Assembly (NCBI RefSeq): GCF_003182095.1
Contig: NZ_QGTJ01000001.1
Span: forward strand, 394,282 to 458,281
Direction: 5' to 3'
DNA: 64,000 nt
Source of the DNA: Plasticicumulans acidivorans
GTDB lineage: Bacteria > Pseudomonadota > Gammaproteobacteria > Competibacterales > Competibacteraceae
A program made the translations under genes and the position numbers. The notes beneath the pieces were generated by a model. The model searched no databases. It was not told the DNA's origin and worked only from the letters and a program-made list of their open reading frames with translations. Positions 24,478 through 33,720 of the stretch are shown here, in pieces (within the stretch, counting starts at the first letter, position 1; each line of letters starts with the position of its first letter).

Positions 24478-25896
24478 GTGGACGCAATCATCGATTTTCT
24501 CAACACGATATTTTGGGGCTACGTCCTGATTTACGGACTGATCGCCGTCGGTATTTTCTTCACGCTGCGCCTGGCCTTCGTCCAGGTCGTGCACTTCCCC
24601 GAAATGCTGCGCACCATCGTCGGTTCGCGCGGCGGTGACAAATCCGGTATCACCCCGTTCCAGGCGCTGTGTACCAGCCTTGCCTCGCGTGTCGGCACCG
24701 GCAACCTCGCCGGCGTGGCTGTAGCCCTCTACCTCGGCGGGCCGGGGGCGATTTTCTGGATGTGGGTGGTCGCCTTCGTCGGCATGGCCACCGCCTATTC
24801 CGAAAGCACCCTGGCGCAGCTTTACAAGATCCGCAACGAGGACGGCGAATTCCGCGGCGGACCGGCTTTCTACATCGCCCGCGGTCTGCGCGCGCCCTGG
24901 GCCGCCGTGATTTTCTCCATTTGTCTGATTCTCACCTTCGGCCTGATCTTCAACGCCGTGCAGGCCAACTCGATTTCCAGCGCGATGGAAGCCGCCTTCG
25001 GCGTGCCGAAACTCGCCGTCGGCGTGGCCATCGCGGCCCTCGCCGCTATCGTCATCTTCGGCGGTATCCGCGGCATCGCCCGCTTCGCCGAATGGGTCGT
25101 GCCGTTCATGGCCGGTGCCTACGTGCTGGTTGCGCTCTATGTCGTCGTCGTTAACTTCTCCGAGGTGCCGGGCGTCCTCGCGCTGATCGTCAAATCCGCC
25201 TTTGGCATCGAGGAAGCCGCCGGCGGCGTCGCCGGATCGATCACCGCGGCGATGCTCAACGGCGTCAAACGCGGCCTGTTCTCCAACGAAGCCGGCATGG
25301 GCAGTGCGCCGAACGCCGCCGCAACCGCCACACCCGACCCGCATCACCCCTCCTCTCAGGGGTTCGTGCAGGCCTTCGGCGTGTTCATCGACACCATCGT
25401 GATCTGCAGTGCGACCGCCATCATGATCCTGCTCTCAGGCGTACTGGCACCGGGCTCCGGTGTCACCGGCACCGAGCTGACGCAGGCGGCCCTGGACGTC
25501 CACCTCGGCGGCTTTGGCACCTACTTCGTCGCGCTGGCGATCTTTTTCTTCGCCTTCACTTCGATCGTGGCCAATTACGCCTATGCCGAAAACGCGATGA
25601 CCTACCTCGGCATCGGCAACAAAGCCGGGCTGTACACGCTGCGCGTCGGCACGCTGGGGATGGTCGTATGGGGCGCGATGCAGAGCGTGTCGACGGTGTT
25701 CAATGCCGCCGATGCCTCGATGGGACTGATGGCCACGATCAATCTCGTCGCCATCGTGCTGATGTCGGGCACCGTCATCAAACTCACACGCGATTACTTC
25801 GAACAGCGCAAGCAGGGCGTCGTGCCGCATTTCCACAGCGCCAGATACCCCGAGCTGGCCGGAGAGATCGACCCGGACATCTGGCGCGAACGCTGA
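24478..25896 (+). CDS. Alanine/glycine:cation symporter (AGCS family), copy 2
   Basis: A 472-residue amino acid:cation symporter with about 11 helices. Signature segments are SRVGTGNLAGVAVALYLGG and KRGLFSNEAGMGSAPNAAAT. The start is GTG at 24478, with GGGAG 12 bp upstream; no in-frame ATG is near. It is divergent from the Rieske gene. The terminal sequence HSARYPELAGEIDPDIW is a soluble tail also seen in many proteobacterial AGCS proteins. Confidence 0.9.
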   Translation: MDAIIDFLNTIFWGYVLIYGLIAVGIFFTLRLAFVQVVHFPEMLRTIVGSRGGDKSGITPFQALCTSLASRVGTGNLAGVAVALYLGGPGAIFWMWVVAFVGMATAYSESTLAQLYKIRNEDGEFRGGPAFYIARGLRAPWAAVIFSICLILTFGLIFNAVQANSISSAMEAAFGVPKLAVGVAIAALAAIVIFGGIRGIARFAEWVVPFMAGAYVLVALYVVVVNFSEVPGVLALIVKSAFGIEEAAGGVAGSITAAMLNGVKRGLFSNEAGMGSAPNAAATATPDPHHPSSQGFVQAFGVFIDTIVICSATAIMILLSGVLAPGSGVTGTELTQAALDVHLGGFGTYFVALAIFFFAFTSIVANYAYAENAMTYLGIGNKAGLYTLRVGTLGMVVWGAMQSVSTVFNAADASMGLMATINLVAIVLMSGTVIKLTRDYFEQRKQGVVPHFHSARYPELAGEIDPDIWRER

Positions 25897-26039
25897 GCGA
25901 ACCAGGGCGCGGCGCGGCATGCAGAACGGCGGCGTGTGCTGGCTGCGCCCCCCGATGCGGTGGCACCCCGAGGCCAACCACGGTACGGCGCGCGCCGGCG
26001 GCATCTGCCTAGCCGTGTGCCCCCACCGGCAGCGGGCAA

Positions 26040-26074
26040 ATAAAAAGGGCTTGCCATTGCTGGTAAGCCCTTGA
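26040..26074 (-). terminator. Intrinsic terminator of tRNA-Leu
   Basis: On the minus strand AAGGGCTTACC pairs imperfectly with GGCAAGCCCTT and is followed by TTTTA, a few bases after the CCA end of the tRNA. Confidence 0.85.
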
Positions 26075-26082
26075 TAAATAAC

Positions 26083-26166
26083 TGGTGCCGGTGAAGGGAC
26101 TCGAACCCCCACGGTGTTACCCGGCTGATTTTGAGTCAGCTGCGTCTACCATTCCGCCACACCGGC
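26083..26166 (-). tRNA. tRNA-Leu (anticodon CAA)
   Basis: On the minus strand the 84-nt sequence begins GCCGGTG and ends CACCGGC-A-CCA, giving a perfect 7-bp acceptor stem and an encoded CCA. The anticodon loop is CTCAAAA within a GCTGA/TCAGC stem, so the anticodon is CAA, reading UUG. The T arm GGGGGTTCGAGTCCC and a long variable arm fit a class II leucine tRNA. Confidence 0.97.
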
Positions 26167-26178
26167 GACGGGGGGCGG

Positions 26179-26207
26179 AGTATCGTGGATTTGGGGCCAC
26201 TGGACAA
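26179..26207 (-). promoter_or_regulatory. Sigma-70 promoter of tRNA-Leu
   Basis: On the minus strand TTGTCC and GATACT are separated by 17 bp. The predicted transcription start lies about 5 nt before the mature tRNA. Confidence 0.7.
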
Positions 26208-26243
26208 GGGGCTGTAACACTTCACTGCTGAAACAACGCTACG

Positions 26244-26267
26244 CCCGACGGGTGGACCACCGTCGGG
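26244..26267. repeat. Inverted repeat upstream of pckG
   Basis: CCCGACGG and CCGTCGGG form an 8-bp stem with an 8-nt loop in the gap between tRNA-Leu and pckG. No T-run follows. It may be a weak terminator for the upstream symporter gene or a leader structure of pckG. Confidence 0.4.
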
Positions 26268-26393
26268 TTCCGTGTCATTTTCCGCCGGACGCCAACCTTT
26301 AGCGCAACGACACGGGCTCTGGCGTTCCTCGCCCGCGCGTCACGTCTCTATATCAACTAGTCGAATCTAGCGACCCCTGAGGAGCTGCAGCTG

Positions 26394-28157
26394 ATGACCA
26401 CGAAGAACGAAGCCCTCCAGGCTTGGGTGGAAGAAGTAGCCCAACTGACCAAGCCGGATCGCATCCACTGGTGCGACGGCTCGGACGCCGAATACAAGGA
26501 ACTGCTCCAGATTGCGCTGGCGACCGGCGATCTGATCGAGCTGAACAAGGAGACCCACCCCAGCTGCTACCTGCATCGCTCGCATCCGACGGACGTGGCC
26601 CGCACCGAACACCTGACCTTCATCTGCACGCAGAATCGCGACGACGCCGGCCCCAACAACAACTGGATCTCGCCGGCCGAAGGCCATGACAAGATCGATT
26701 CACTGTTCGACGGCTGCATGCAGGGACGCACGATGTACGTGCTGCCCTACTGCATGGGGCCGATCGATTCACCGCTGGCCCGCTGCGGCGTCGAGATCAC
26801 CGACAGCCTGTATGTCGTGCTCAGCATGCGCGTCATGACGCGCATGGGCAAAGCGGCGCTGGCGCGCATCGAGCGCGACGGCAACTTCGTGCGCGGCCTG
26901 CACTCGACCGGCGACCTGAGTCCCGAGCGCCGCTTCATCATGCACTTCCCGGAAGAGCTGATGATCAAGTCGATCGGCTCCGGCTACGGCGGCAACGCGC
27001 TGCTCGGCAAGAAGTGCCACGCGCTGCGCATCGCCAGCTGGCAGGCGAAGTCCGAAGGCTGGCTGGCCGAGCACATGCTGATCGTCGGCATCCAGAATCC
27101 CGAAGGACTGACCCGCTACGTCGCCGCCGCCTTCCCCTCGGCCTGCGGCAAGACCAATCTGGCGATGCTGATCCCGCCGGCGACGATGCCGGGCTGGAAG
27201 GTCTGGACCGTTGGCGACGACATCGCCTGGCTGCACCTCGGTGAGGACGGCCAGCTGTGGGCGATCAACCCGGAAGCGGGCTTCTTCGGTGTCGCCCCCG
27301 GCACCGGCCCGAAGACCAACCCGACCGCGCTGAACATGCTCGATCACGACACCATTTTCACCAACGTCGGTGTCACCGCCGACAAGCAGCCCTGGTGGGA
27401 AGGCAAGAACAAGAGCGAAGTGCCGGTCATCGACTGGAAGGGCAATCCCTTCGATCCGGCTGGCGGCCCGGCGGCCCATCCGAATTCGCGCTTCACCGTC
27501 GCCGCACGCCAGTGCGCCAGCGCCTCGGAGCGCATGGAAGACCCGGCCGGCGTACCGATCTCCGCGATCGTCTTCGGCGGCCGTCGCGCCGAACTGGCGC
27601 CGCTGGTGTTCGAAGCGCGTGACTGGAAACACGGCGTGCTGGTCGGCGCCGCAGTCGCCTCGGAAACCACCGCAGCCGCCACCGGCGCGGTCGGCGTCGT
27701 GCGCCGCGACCCGATGGCGATGCAGCCGTTCTGCGGCTACAACTTTGCCGACTACTGGACGCACTGGCTGGGCTTCGCCGAGAAATCCAGCAAGCTGCCG
27801 AAGGTGTTCCACGTCAACTGGTTCCGCCAGGACGGCAACGGCAACTTCATCTGGCCGGGTTTTGGTGAAAACCTGCGCGTGATCGAGTGGATCCTCGGCC
27901 GCTGCGAGGGCACCGCCAACGCCGTCGAAACCCCGATCGGCTACATGCCGGCGCCGAGTGACCTCGACACCAAGAACCTCGACATCGAAGCCGACACCAT
28001 CGAGGCACTGCTGTCGATCGATCCGGCCGCCTGGCAGAAGGAACTCGACGACATCCGCGACTACTTCAACAAGTACGGCGAACACATGCCGCGGGCCTTG
28101 TGGGACGAACTCGAAACCACGCGGGAAGCGCTGGAAGCCAAGCTCGCCGCCGCCTGA
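26394..28157 (+). CDS. pckG: Phosphoenolpyruvate carboxykinase (GTP)
   Basis: A 587-residue cytosolic enzyme that converts oxaloacetate and GTP to PEP, the entry to gluconeogenesis. The kinase loop is FPSACGKTN with the reactive cysteine of GTP-type enzymes. Other conserved parts are GYGGNALLGKKCHALR, TVGDDIAWL and WFRQDGNGNFIWPGFGENLRVIEWI. Length is normal for the GTP type. GAGGAG lies about 10 bp before the ATG. It faces pyruvate kinase across a terminator, so enzymes of opposite flux at the PEP node sit side by side. Confidence 0.96.
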   Translation: MTTKNEALQAWVEEVAQLTKPDRIHWCDGSDAEYKELLQIALATGDLIELNKETHPSCYLHRSHPTDVARTEHLTFICTQNRDDAGPNNNWISPAEGHDKIDSLFDGCMQGRTMYVLPYCMGPIDSPLARCGVEITDSLYVVLSMRVMTRMGKAALARIERDGNFVRGLHSTGDLSPERRFIMHFPEELMIKSIGSGYGGNALLGKKCHALRIASWQAKSEGWLAEHMLIVGIQNPEGLTRYVAAAFPSACGKTNLAMLIPPATMPGWKVWTVGDDIAWLHLGEDGQLWAINPEAGFFGVAPGTGPKTNPTALNMLDHDTIFTNVGVTADKQPWWEGKNKSEVPVIDWKGNPFDPAGGPAAHPNSRFTVAARQCASASERMEDPAGVPISAIVFGGRRAELAPLVFEARDWKHGVLVGAAVASETTAAATGAVGVVRRDPMAMQPFCGYNFADYWTHWLGFAEKSSKLPKVFHVNWFRQDGNGNFIWPGFGENLRVIEWILGRCEGTANAVETPIGYMPAPSDLDTKNLDIEADTIEALLSIDPAAWQKELDDIRDYFNKYGEHMPRALWDELETTREALEAKLAAA

Positions 28158-28184
28158 GCGACGGCGCAGTCTTGTTCGAACCGG

Positions 28185-28212
28185 GGCGCCACCACACGGT
28201 GGCGCCTTTTTT
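28185..28212 (+). terminator. Intrinsic terminator of pckG
   Basis: GGCGCCACC pairs with GGTGGCGCC around a short loop and is followed by six T residues, 27 bp after the pckG stop. Confidence 0.92.
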
Positions 28213-28227
28213 CTGCCCGCGACGTGC

Positions 28228-29661
28228 TCAGCAGAGCACTTCGCCGCGCTCGATATGCGCCAGATGCAGCAGATTGGTCGTGCCCGGCCGCGCGAACGGG
28301 ATGCCGGCGACGATCGCCAGGCGGTCGCCGCCACGGGCAAAGCCGTTGCAGACCGCCGCATACTTGGCGTGCTCGATCATGTCGGAAACACCGTGGATAT
28401 CCGCACTGAGCAGCGGATACACGCCCCAGGCGAGCGTCAGCCGGCGAGCGACGTGCAGGTGCGGCGTCAGGCCGAGGATCGGGGTTTCCGGGCGCTCGCG
28501 AGCGGCGCGCAGGCTGGTGTAGCCGGAGCTGGTGTAGGTCACCGTCGCGGCGATGCCGAGCACGCGCGTGACCTCGCGCAGCGCGGCGCACACCGCATCG
28601 GCCGAGGTCTTCTGCGGCTGCGGCTGGCTGGCTTCCATCATCCGCCGGTAATACGGATCGCCTTCGACCTCGCGGATGATGCGATCCATCATCGTCACCG
28701 CCTCGACCGGGTATTCGCCCGAGGCCGACTCGGCCGACAGCATCACCGCGTCGGCACCGTCATAGACCGCCGTGGCCACGTCCGAAGCCTCGGCGCGCGT
28801 CGGCACCGGCGCGTGCACCATCGAATCGAGCATGTGCGTGGCGACGATCACCGGCCGTCCCGCGTCGCGGCAGCACTGGATGATGCGCTTCTGGATGCCG
28901 GGCACGCGCTCCGGCGGCAGTTCGACGCCGAGGTCGCCGCGGGCGACCATGATCGCGTCGGAATGCTCGACGATCGCCTTCAGATCCTCGATCGCCGAGG
29001 GTTTTTCCAGCTTGGCGAGAATCGCCGCGCGGTTGCCGACCAGCGAGCGCAGCTCCGCCATGTCCTTGGCCCGCTGCACGAACGACAGCGCCACCCAGTC
29101 GACGCCGAGCTCCAGCCCGAAGGCGAGGTCGGCGCGATCTTTTTCGGTCAGCGGTGAGATCGGCAGCACCACCGAGGGCACGTTGACGCCCTTGCGGTTG
29201 GATACCTCGCCGCCGTTGACGACGCGCGTCTCGGCGAAATCGGCGCCGCAGTCGACGACTTCGAGGTGCACGCGGCCATCGTCGATCAGCAGCGCGGCCC
29301 CGGGCCTGAGCGCGGCGAAGATTTCCGGATGCAGCAGCGGCGCCCGCGTCGCATCGCCCGGCGTGGCGTCCAGATCGAGCCGGAAATGCGCGCCGCTCTC
29401 CAGCGTCACCACCCCCTCGGCAAAAGTGCCGACGCGCAGCTTCGGCCCCTGCAGGTCCATCAGCACGCCGAGCGGACGACCGACTTCCTTTTCGACAGCG
29501 CGGACGATGTCGAAACGGGCACGGTGATCGGCATGGCTGCCGTGGCTGAAATTGAAGCGGAACAGATCAGCCCCGGCCTCGACGAGCGCGCGGATCACTT
29601 GCGCGCTGGAACTGGCCGGGCCAAGCGTGGCGACCACCTTGGCGTTGCGTTCACGGTGCAT
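28228..29661 (-). CDS. pyk: Pyruvate kinase
   Basis: A 477-residue glycolytic enzyme converting PEP and ADP to pyruvate and ATP. Conserved segments are AKVVATLGPAS, FRFNFSHGSHADH, MDLQGPKLRVG, LAKLEKPSAIED (active-site lysine), MVARGDLGVELP and PTRAEASDVATAV. The usual ATQMLESM reads ATHMLDSM. The C-terminal allosteric domain is present. The ATG at 29661 begins MHRERNAKVVATLG; a longer frame to 29814 lacks similarity. Confidence 0.95.
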   Translation of the reverse strand: MHRERNAKVVATLGPASSSAQVIRALVEAGADLFRFNFSHGSHADHRARFDIVRAVEKEVGRPLGVLMDLQGPKLRVGTFAEGVVTLESGAHFRLDLDATPGDATRAPLLHPEIFAALRPGAALLIDDGRVHLEVVDCGADFAETRVVNGGEVSNRKGVNVPSVVLPISPLTEKDRADLAFGLELGVDWVALSFVQRAKDMAELRSLVGNRAAILAKLEKPSAIEDLKAIVEHSDAIMVARGDLGVELPPERVPGIQKRIIQCCRDAGRPVIVATHMLDSMVHAPVPTRAEASDVATAVYDGADAVMLSAESASGEYPVEAVTMMDRIIREVEGDPYYRRMMEASQPQPQKTSADAVCAALREVTRVLGIAATVTYTSSGYTSLRAARERPETPILGLTPHLHVARRLTLAWGVYPLLSADIHGVSDMIEHAKYAAVCNGFARGGDRLAIVAGIPFARPGTTNLLHLAHIERGEVLC

Positions 29662-29838
29662 GGGACGACTCCGCGGCGATGGATCGGTGTGAAGGCGTTT
29701 TAACCCGTCGCCATGTCTCTTGCACGACATGCGCGTGCTCATCTGCACAACGGCACCGCCTGCTGTACGAGCAGGCGTCCAGCGCCTGAGTGCATGTCCG
29801 GCCGCGTGAGGCATTACAGGTAATGCTTGCCTGTTTTT

Positions 29839-29853
29839 TGATAATCATTATCA
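29839..29853. promoter_or_regulatory. Fur box upstream of the ferric ABC operon
   Basis: TGATAATCATTATCA is a perfect 7-1-7 Fur inverted repeat, 47 bp before the ATG of the iron-binding protein. It predicts iron-dependent repression of the operon that follows. Confidence 0.9.
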
Positions 29854-29900
29854 TTCGATGCTGATTCGCCGTTCGCTCACTCCGCCCCGAGGTCTGCCGC

Positions 29901-30908
29901 ATGCATCCGTTCCGCACCCCTTCCGCCCTGGCCGCCACCCTGCTCGCCCTCGGCCTGCTGCAGACGGCGACGGCGGCCGAACTGGTGGTTTATTCCTCGC
30001 GCAACGAGCAGCTGATCAAGCCCGCCTTCGACGCCTACACCGCGAAGACCGGCACCACGATCCGCTTCGTCAGCGACAAGGAAGGTGCGCTGATCGAGCG
30101 GCTGAAAGCCGAAGGCGACAAGACGCCGGCCGATCTGCTGATCACCGTCGACGCCGGCAATCTCTGGCAGGCGACAAGCGAAGGCGTGCTGGCGAAGATC
30201 GATTCGCCGGCGCTGACAGCGAACGTGCCGGCGCATCTGCGCGATCCTGACGGCCGCTGGTACGGCCTGACCATCCGCGCCCGCACCATCGTCTACAACC
30301 CGCAGACCGTGAAGCCCGCGCAGCTTTCGAGCTACGAAGACCTCGCCGACCCCAAGTGGAAAGGCAAGCTGTGCCTGCGCACCTCGAAGAAGGTCTACAA
30401 CCAGTCGCTGGTCGCCACGATGATCGCCCGCCTCGGCGCCGAAAAGACCGAGCAGGTGGTCAAGGGCTGGGTCGCCAACCTGGCGACCGATCCGTTCTCC
30501 AGCGACAACCAGGCGATCGAGGCCGTCGCCGCCGGCCAGTGCGACGTCACCATCGTCAACACCTACTACTTCGCCAACCTCAAGACCAAAAATCCGGCGC
30601 TGTCGGCCGAACTGTTCTGGGCCAATCAGGGCAGCAGCGGCGTGCACGTCAACGTCTCCGGCGCCGGCATCACCCGCCACGCGCCGCACCGGGCCGAGGC
30701 GCAGCGCTTCCTCGAATGGCTCTCCGGCGATGAAGCACAGACGCTGTTCGCCAATCTCAACTTCGAATTCCCGACCAAGGCCGGCATAGCGGCCGCTGCG
30801 CTGCCGCTGTCCTGGGGACCGTTCAAGCAGGACGACGTCAACCTCGCCGAAGCCGGCCGGTTGCAGGCCGAAGCGGTCAAGCTGATGGACCGCGCCGGCT
30901 ACCGGTGA
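29901..30908 (+). CDS. fbpA: Fe(III) ABC transporter substrate-binding protein
   Basis: A 335-residue periplasmic iron-binding protein (FbpA/FutA/AfuA type). A signal peptide ends near TATAAE and the mature protein starts ELVVYSSRNEQLIKP, the family's N-terminus. The twin tyrosines that bind iron are visible in IVNTYYFANL. It delivers ferric iron to the permease and ATPase encoded next. A perfect Fur box lies 47 bp upstream. Confidence 0.93.
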   Translation: MHPFRTPSALAATLLALGLLQTATAAELVVYSSRNEQLIKPAFDAYTAKTGTTIRFVSDKEGALIERLKAEGDKTPADLLITVDAGNLWQATSEGVLAKIDSPALTANVPAHLRDPDGRWYGLTIRARTIVYNPQTVKPAQLSSYEDLADPKWKGKLCLRTSKKVYNQSLVATMIARLGAEKTEQVVKGWVANLATDPFSSDNQAIEAVAAGQCDVTIVNTYYFANLKTKNPALSAELFWANQGSSGVHVNVSGAGITRHAPHRAEAQRFLEWLSGDEAQTLFANLNFEFPTKAGIAAAALPLSWGPFKQDDVNLAEAGRLQAEAVKLMDRAGYR

Positions 30909-30939
30909 TGCCGAGGCCACACCCAGCGCACCCCGGCCG

Positions 30940-32595
30940 ATGAACGCACTCGCCCTGCCGGCACCGGCCGGCGCCGATGCCGCGAGCAGCCACGGCCGGC
31001 GCTGGACGCTGCTCGCCGTCGCCCTCGCCGTACCGGTGGCGCTGCCGCTGCTGGTGATCGCCGGCGGCTGGCTGCAGCACGACCCGGCGACCTGGGCGCA
31101 CCTGCTCGATACGGTGCTCGCCGAGCTGCTGCTCAACACCGCCTTTCTGCTGCTCAGTGTCGGCACCGCGGTCACCGTGCTCGGTGCCGGGCTGGCCTGG
31201 CTGAGCGCCGCCTGCGAATTCCCCGGCCGCCGCCACTTCGACTGGCTGCTGATGCTGCCGCTGGCGCTGCCGGCCTACGTGCTGGCCTTCGTCGCCATCG
31301 ATCTGCTCGATTTCGCCGGGCCGGTGCAGAGCACGCTGCGCGCCTGGTTCGGCCCCGGCCGCTGGCTGCCGCCGATCCGCTCGCGCGGCGGCATCGTGCT
31401 GGTGATGAGCCTGGCGCTCTATCCCTACGTCTACCTGCTGGCGCGCAGCGCTTTTCTGGCGCAGGGCGCGCGCGCGCTCGAAGCCGCACGCAGCCTCGGC
31501 TGCGGCCCGTGGCGGGCATTCCTGCGAGCGGCGGTGCCGGTCGCGCGGCCGGCGATCATCGCCGGCACCACGCTGGCGCTGATGGAAACCCTGGCCGACT
31601 TCGGCACGGTCGCGGTGTTCAACTTCGACACCTTCACCACGGCGATCTACAAGACCTGGTTCGGCCTGTTCAGCCTGCCGGCGGCGACGCAGCTCGCCTC
31701 GCTGCTGCTGCTGAGCGTGGTGCTGGCGCTCGGCGCCGAACGCGCGCTGCGTGGTCGCGCCCGCTACGCCGCCGCGGGCCGGGCGCAGGGCGGTGAGCGC
31801 ATCGTGCTGCGCGGTGTCCGTGGCTGGCTGGCCAGCGGCCTGTGCAGCGGCGTGCTTGCGCTCGGCTTCGTGCTGCCACTGAGCCGGCTGCTGTACTGGG
31901 CGCTCGAACGCGGCCTCGCCGATCTCGACGCCCGCTACCTCGAACGCCTGCTCAACACCCTCGGCCTCGGTGCGCTGGCCGCGCTGCTCACCGTCGGCGC
32001 CGCGCTGCTGCTGGCGCTCGCCGTACGCCGCCAGCCGAGCCTGACGGTACGCCTGGCGGTGCGCCTGGCCACGCTCGGCTACGCGCTGCCCGGCTCGGTG
32101 CTCGCCGTCGGCCTGATGATCACGCTGACCTGGGTCGACCGGCGCCTCGGTGAACTCGGCGACTGGCTCGGCCTGCCGCTCGACGCCGTGCTGCGCGGCA
32201 GTGTCTGGGCGCTGCTGATCGCCTACGGCGTGCGCTTCACCGCCGCCGCCTGGGGGCCGGTCGACGCCGCCTGCGAGCGGGTGCGGCCGAGCCTGATCGA
32301 AGCCGCGCGCGGCCTCGGCGTGCATGGCAGCGGTCTGCTGCGCCGCGTCTACCTGCCGCTGCTGCGCCCGGGCCTGCTCGCCGCCGCGCTGCTGGTATTG
32401 GTCGACGTGGTGAAGGAAATGCCGGCGACCTTGCTGCTGCGGCCGTTCGGCTTCGACACGCTGGCAATCCGCATCTACGAAATGACCGCCGAAGGCGACT
32501 GGGCCGGCGCCGCGCTGCCGGCGCTGACGCTGGTGCTGGCCGGCCTGCTGCCGGTGATCCTGCTGGTGTGCCGCTCGGCGGCCAGCCCCCACTGA
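30940..32595 (+). CDS. fbpB: Fe(III) ABC transporter permease (fused double domain)
   Basis: A 551-residue inner-membrane permease with about 12 helices in two homologous halves, as in FbpB/SfuB. Each half has an EAA-type loop: EAARSLGCGPWRAFLRAAVP near residue 185 and EAARGLGVHGSGLLRRVYLP near residue 455. It lies 31 bp after fbpA and 11 bp before fbpC, so the three are one operon. Confidence 0.92.
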   Translation: MNALALPAPAGADAASSHGRRWTLLAVALAVPVALPLLVIAGGWLQHDPATWAHLLDTVLAELLLNTAFLLLSVGTAVTVLGAGLAWLSAACEFPGRRHFDWLLMLPLALPAYVLAFVAIDLLDFAGPVQSTLRAWFGPGRWLPPIRSRGGIVLVMSLALYPYVYLLARSAFLAQGARALEAARSLGCGPWRAFLRAAVPVARPAIIAGTTLALMETLADFGTVAVFNFDTFTTAIYKTWFGLFSLPAATQLASLLLLSVVLALGAERALRGRARYAAAGRAQGGERIVLRGVRGWLASGLCSGVLALGFVLPLSRLLYWALERGLADLDARYLERLLNTLGLGALAALLTVGAALLLALAVRRQPSLTVRLAVRLATLGYALPGSVLAVGLMITLTWVDRRLGELGDWLGLPLDAVLRGSVWALLIAYGVRFTAAAWGPVDAACERVRPSLIEAARGLGVHGSGLLRRVYLPLLRPGLLAAALLVLVDVVKEMPATLLLRPFGFDTLAIRIYEMTAEGDWAGAALPALTLVLAGLLPVILLVCRSAASPH

Positions 32596-32606
32596 AAGAC
32601 GAGCCG

Positions 32607-33662
32607 ATGCCTGCCGAAGCCCCCGCCGCCCTGCTCGAACTGCAGGATATCGCCTGCGCCCACGCCGGCCGCCGCGTCGTCGACGGCCTGAGCCTGCGCC
32701 TGCAGCCCGGCGAGATCGGCTGCCTGCTCGGTGCCAGCGGCTGCGGCAAGACCACCACGCTGCGCGCGATCGCCGGCTTCCATCCGCTTGCCGCCGGCAG
32801 CATCCGCCTGCGCGGCCAGAGCATCGCCAGCGCCGCCGGCGGCCTGCCGCCGGAAGCGCGCGGCATCGGCCTGGTGTTTCAGGACTACGCGCTGTTCCCG
32901 CACCTCGACGCCGGCGACAACGTCGCCTTCGGCCTGCACCGACTGCCGCGCCGCGAGCGTCGTGCCCGCGCGCAGACGTTGCTCGAAGTGGTCGGCCTCG
33001 GCGACTGTGCCGCGCGCTACCCGCACGAGCTCTCCGGCGGCCAGCAGCAGCGCATCGCGCTGGCCCGCGCACTGGCGCCCGAACCGGCGCTGGTGCTGCT
33101 CGACGAGCCGTTCTCCAGCCTCGACCCGGAGCTGCGCGAGCGTCTGGCCGGCGAGGTGCGCGACATCCTGCGCCGCCGCCACACCGCCGCGCTGCTGGTC
33201 ACCCACGACCAGCACGAGGCTTTCGCCCTCGCCGACCGCATCGGCGTCATGCACGGCGGCCGCCTGCTGCAATGGGACAGCGGCCCGGCGCTGTACCGCA
33301 CGCCGGCGAGCGCCGCGGTCGCCGGCTTTATCGGCGACGGCCGCCTGCTGCCCGGCGAACGCCGCAGCGACGGGCGCATCGCCACCGCGCTCGGCGAGCT
33401 GCGCGGCCGCAGCGACGGCCCGCCCGGCCAGCACGTGCAGGTGCTGCTGCGGCCCGAGCACCTGCTGCACGATCCCGCCGGGCCGCTGCACGCGCAGGTG
33501 CTGAGCCGCGCCTTCCGCGGCGCCGAGACGCTGTACACGCTGACGCTGCCGAGCGGCGCCGAAGTGCTGGCGCGCATCGCCAGTGCCTGCGACTACCCAC
33601 CCGGCGCCAGCGTGAGCCTGCGCTACGCCGGCACGCCGGTGTGCGTCTATCCACCGGCGTGA
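32607..33662 (+). CDS. fbpC: Fe(III) ABC transporter ATP-binding protein
   Basis: A 351-residue ABC ATPase. Walker A is GASGCGKTT (residues 42-50), the signature is LSGGQ (142-146), Walker B ends in DEP (D166, E167) and the H-loop is VTHDQHE. The C-terminal 110 residues form the TOBE-like regulatory domain usual for FbpC. It completes the fbpABC operon. The ATG at 32607 has a GAAAGACGAG element upstream; a start 13 codons earlier would overlap fbpB. Confidence 0.92.
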   Translation: MPAEAPAALLELQDIACAHAGRRVVDGLSLRLQPGEIGCLLGASGCGKTTTLRAIAGFHPLAAGSIRLRGQSIASAAGGLPPEARGIGLVFQDYALFPHLDAGDNVAFGLHRLPRRERRARAQTLLEVVGLGDCAARYPHELSGGQQQRIALARALAPEPALVLLDEPFSSLDPELRERLAGEVRDILRRRHTAALLVTHDQHEAFALADRIGVMHGGRLLQWDSGPALYRTPASAAVAGFIGDGRLLPGERRSDGRIATALGELRGRSDGPPGQHVQVLLRPEHLLHDPAGPLHAQVLSRAFRGAETLYTLTLPSGAEVLARIASACDYPPGASVSLRYAGTPVCVYPPA

Positions 33663-33720
33663 CGCTGTCACCGGCGCCGGCGATGATGCGCACATCGCAC
33701 CGAGGATCGGGAGATCGCGC

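Noticed and set aside
30877..33072. 731-codon leftward frame opposite the iron permease and ATPase genes
   Set aside because: Low-complexity Q/R/A shadow of clearly recognised fbpB and fbpC.
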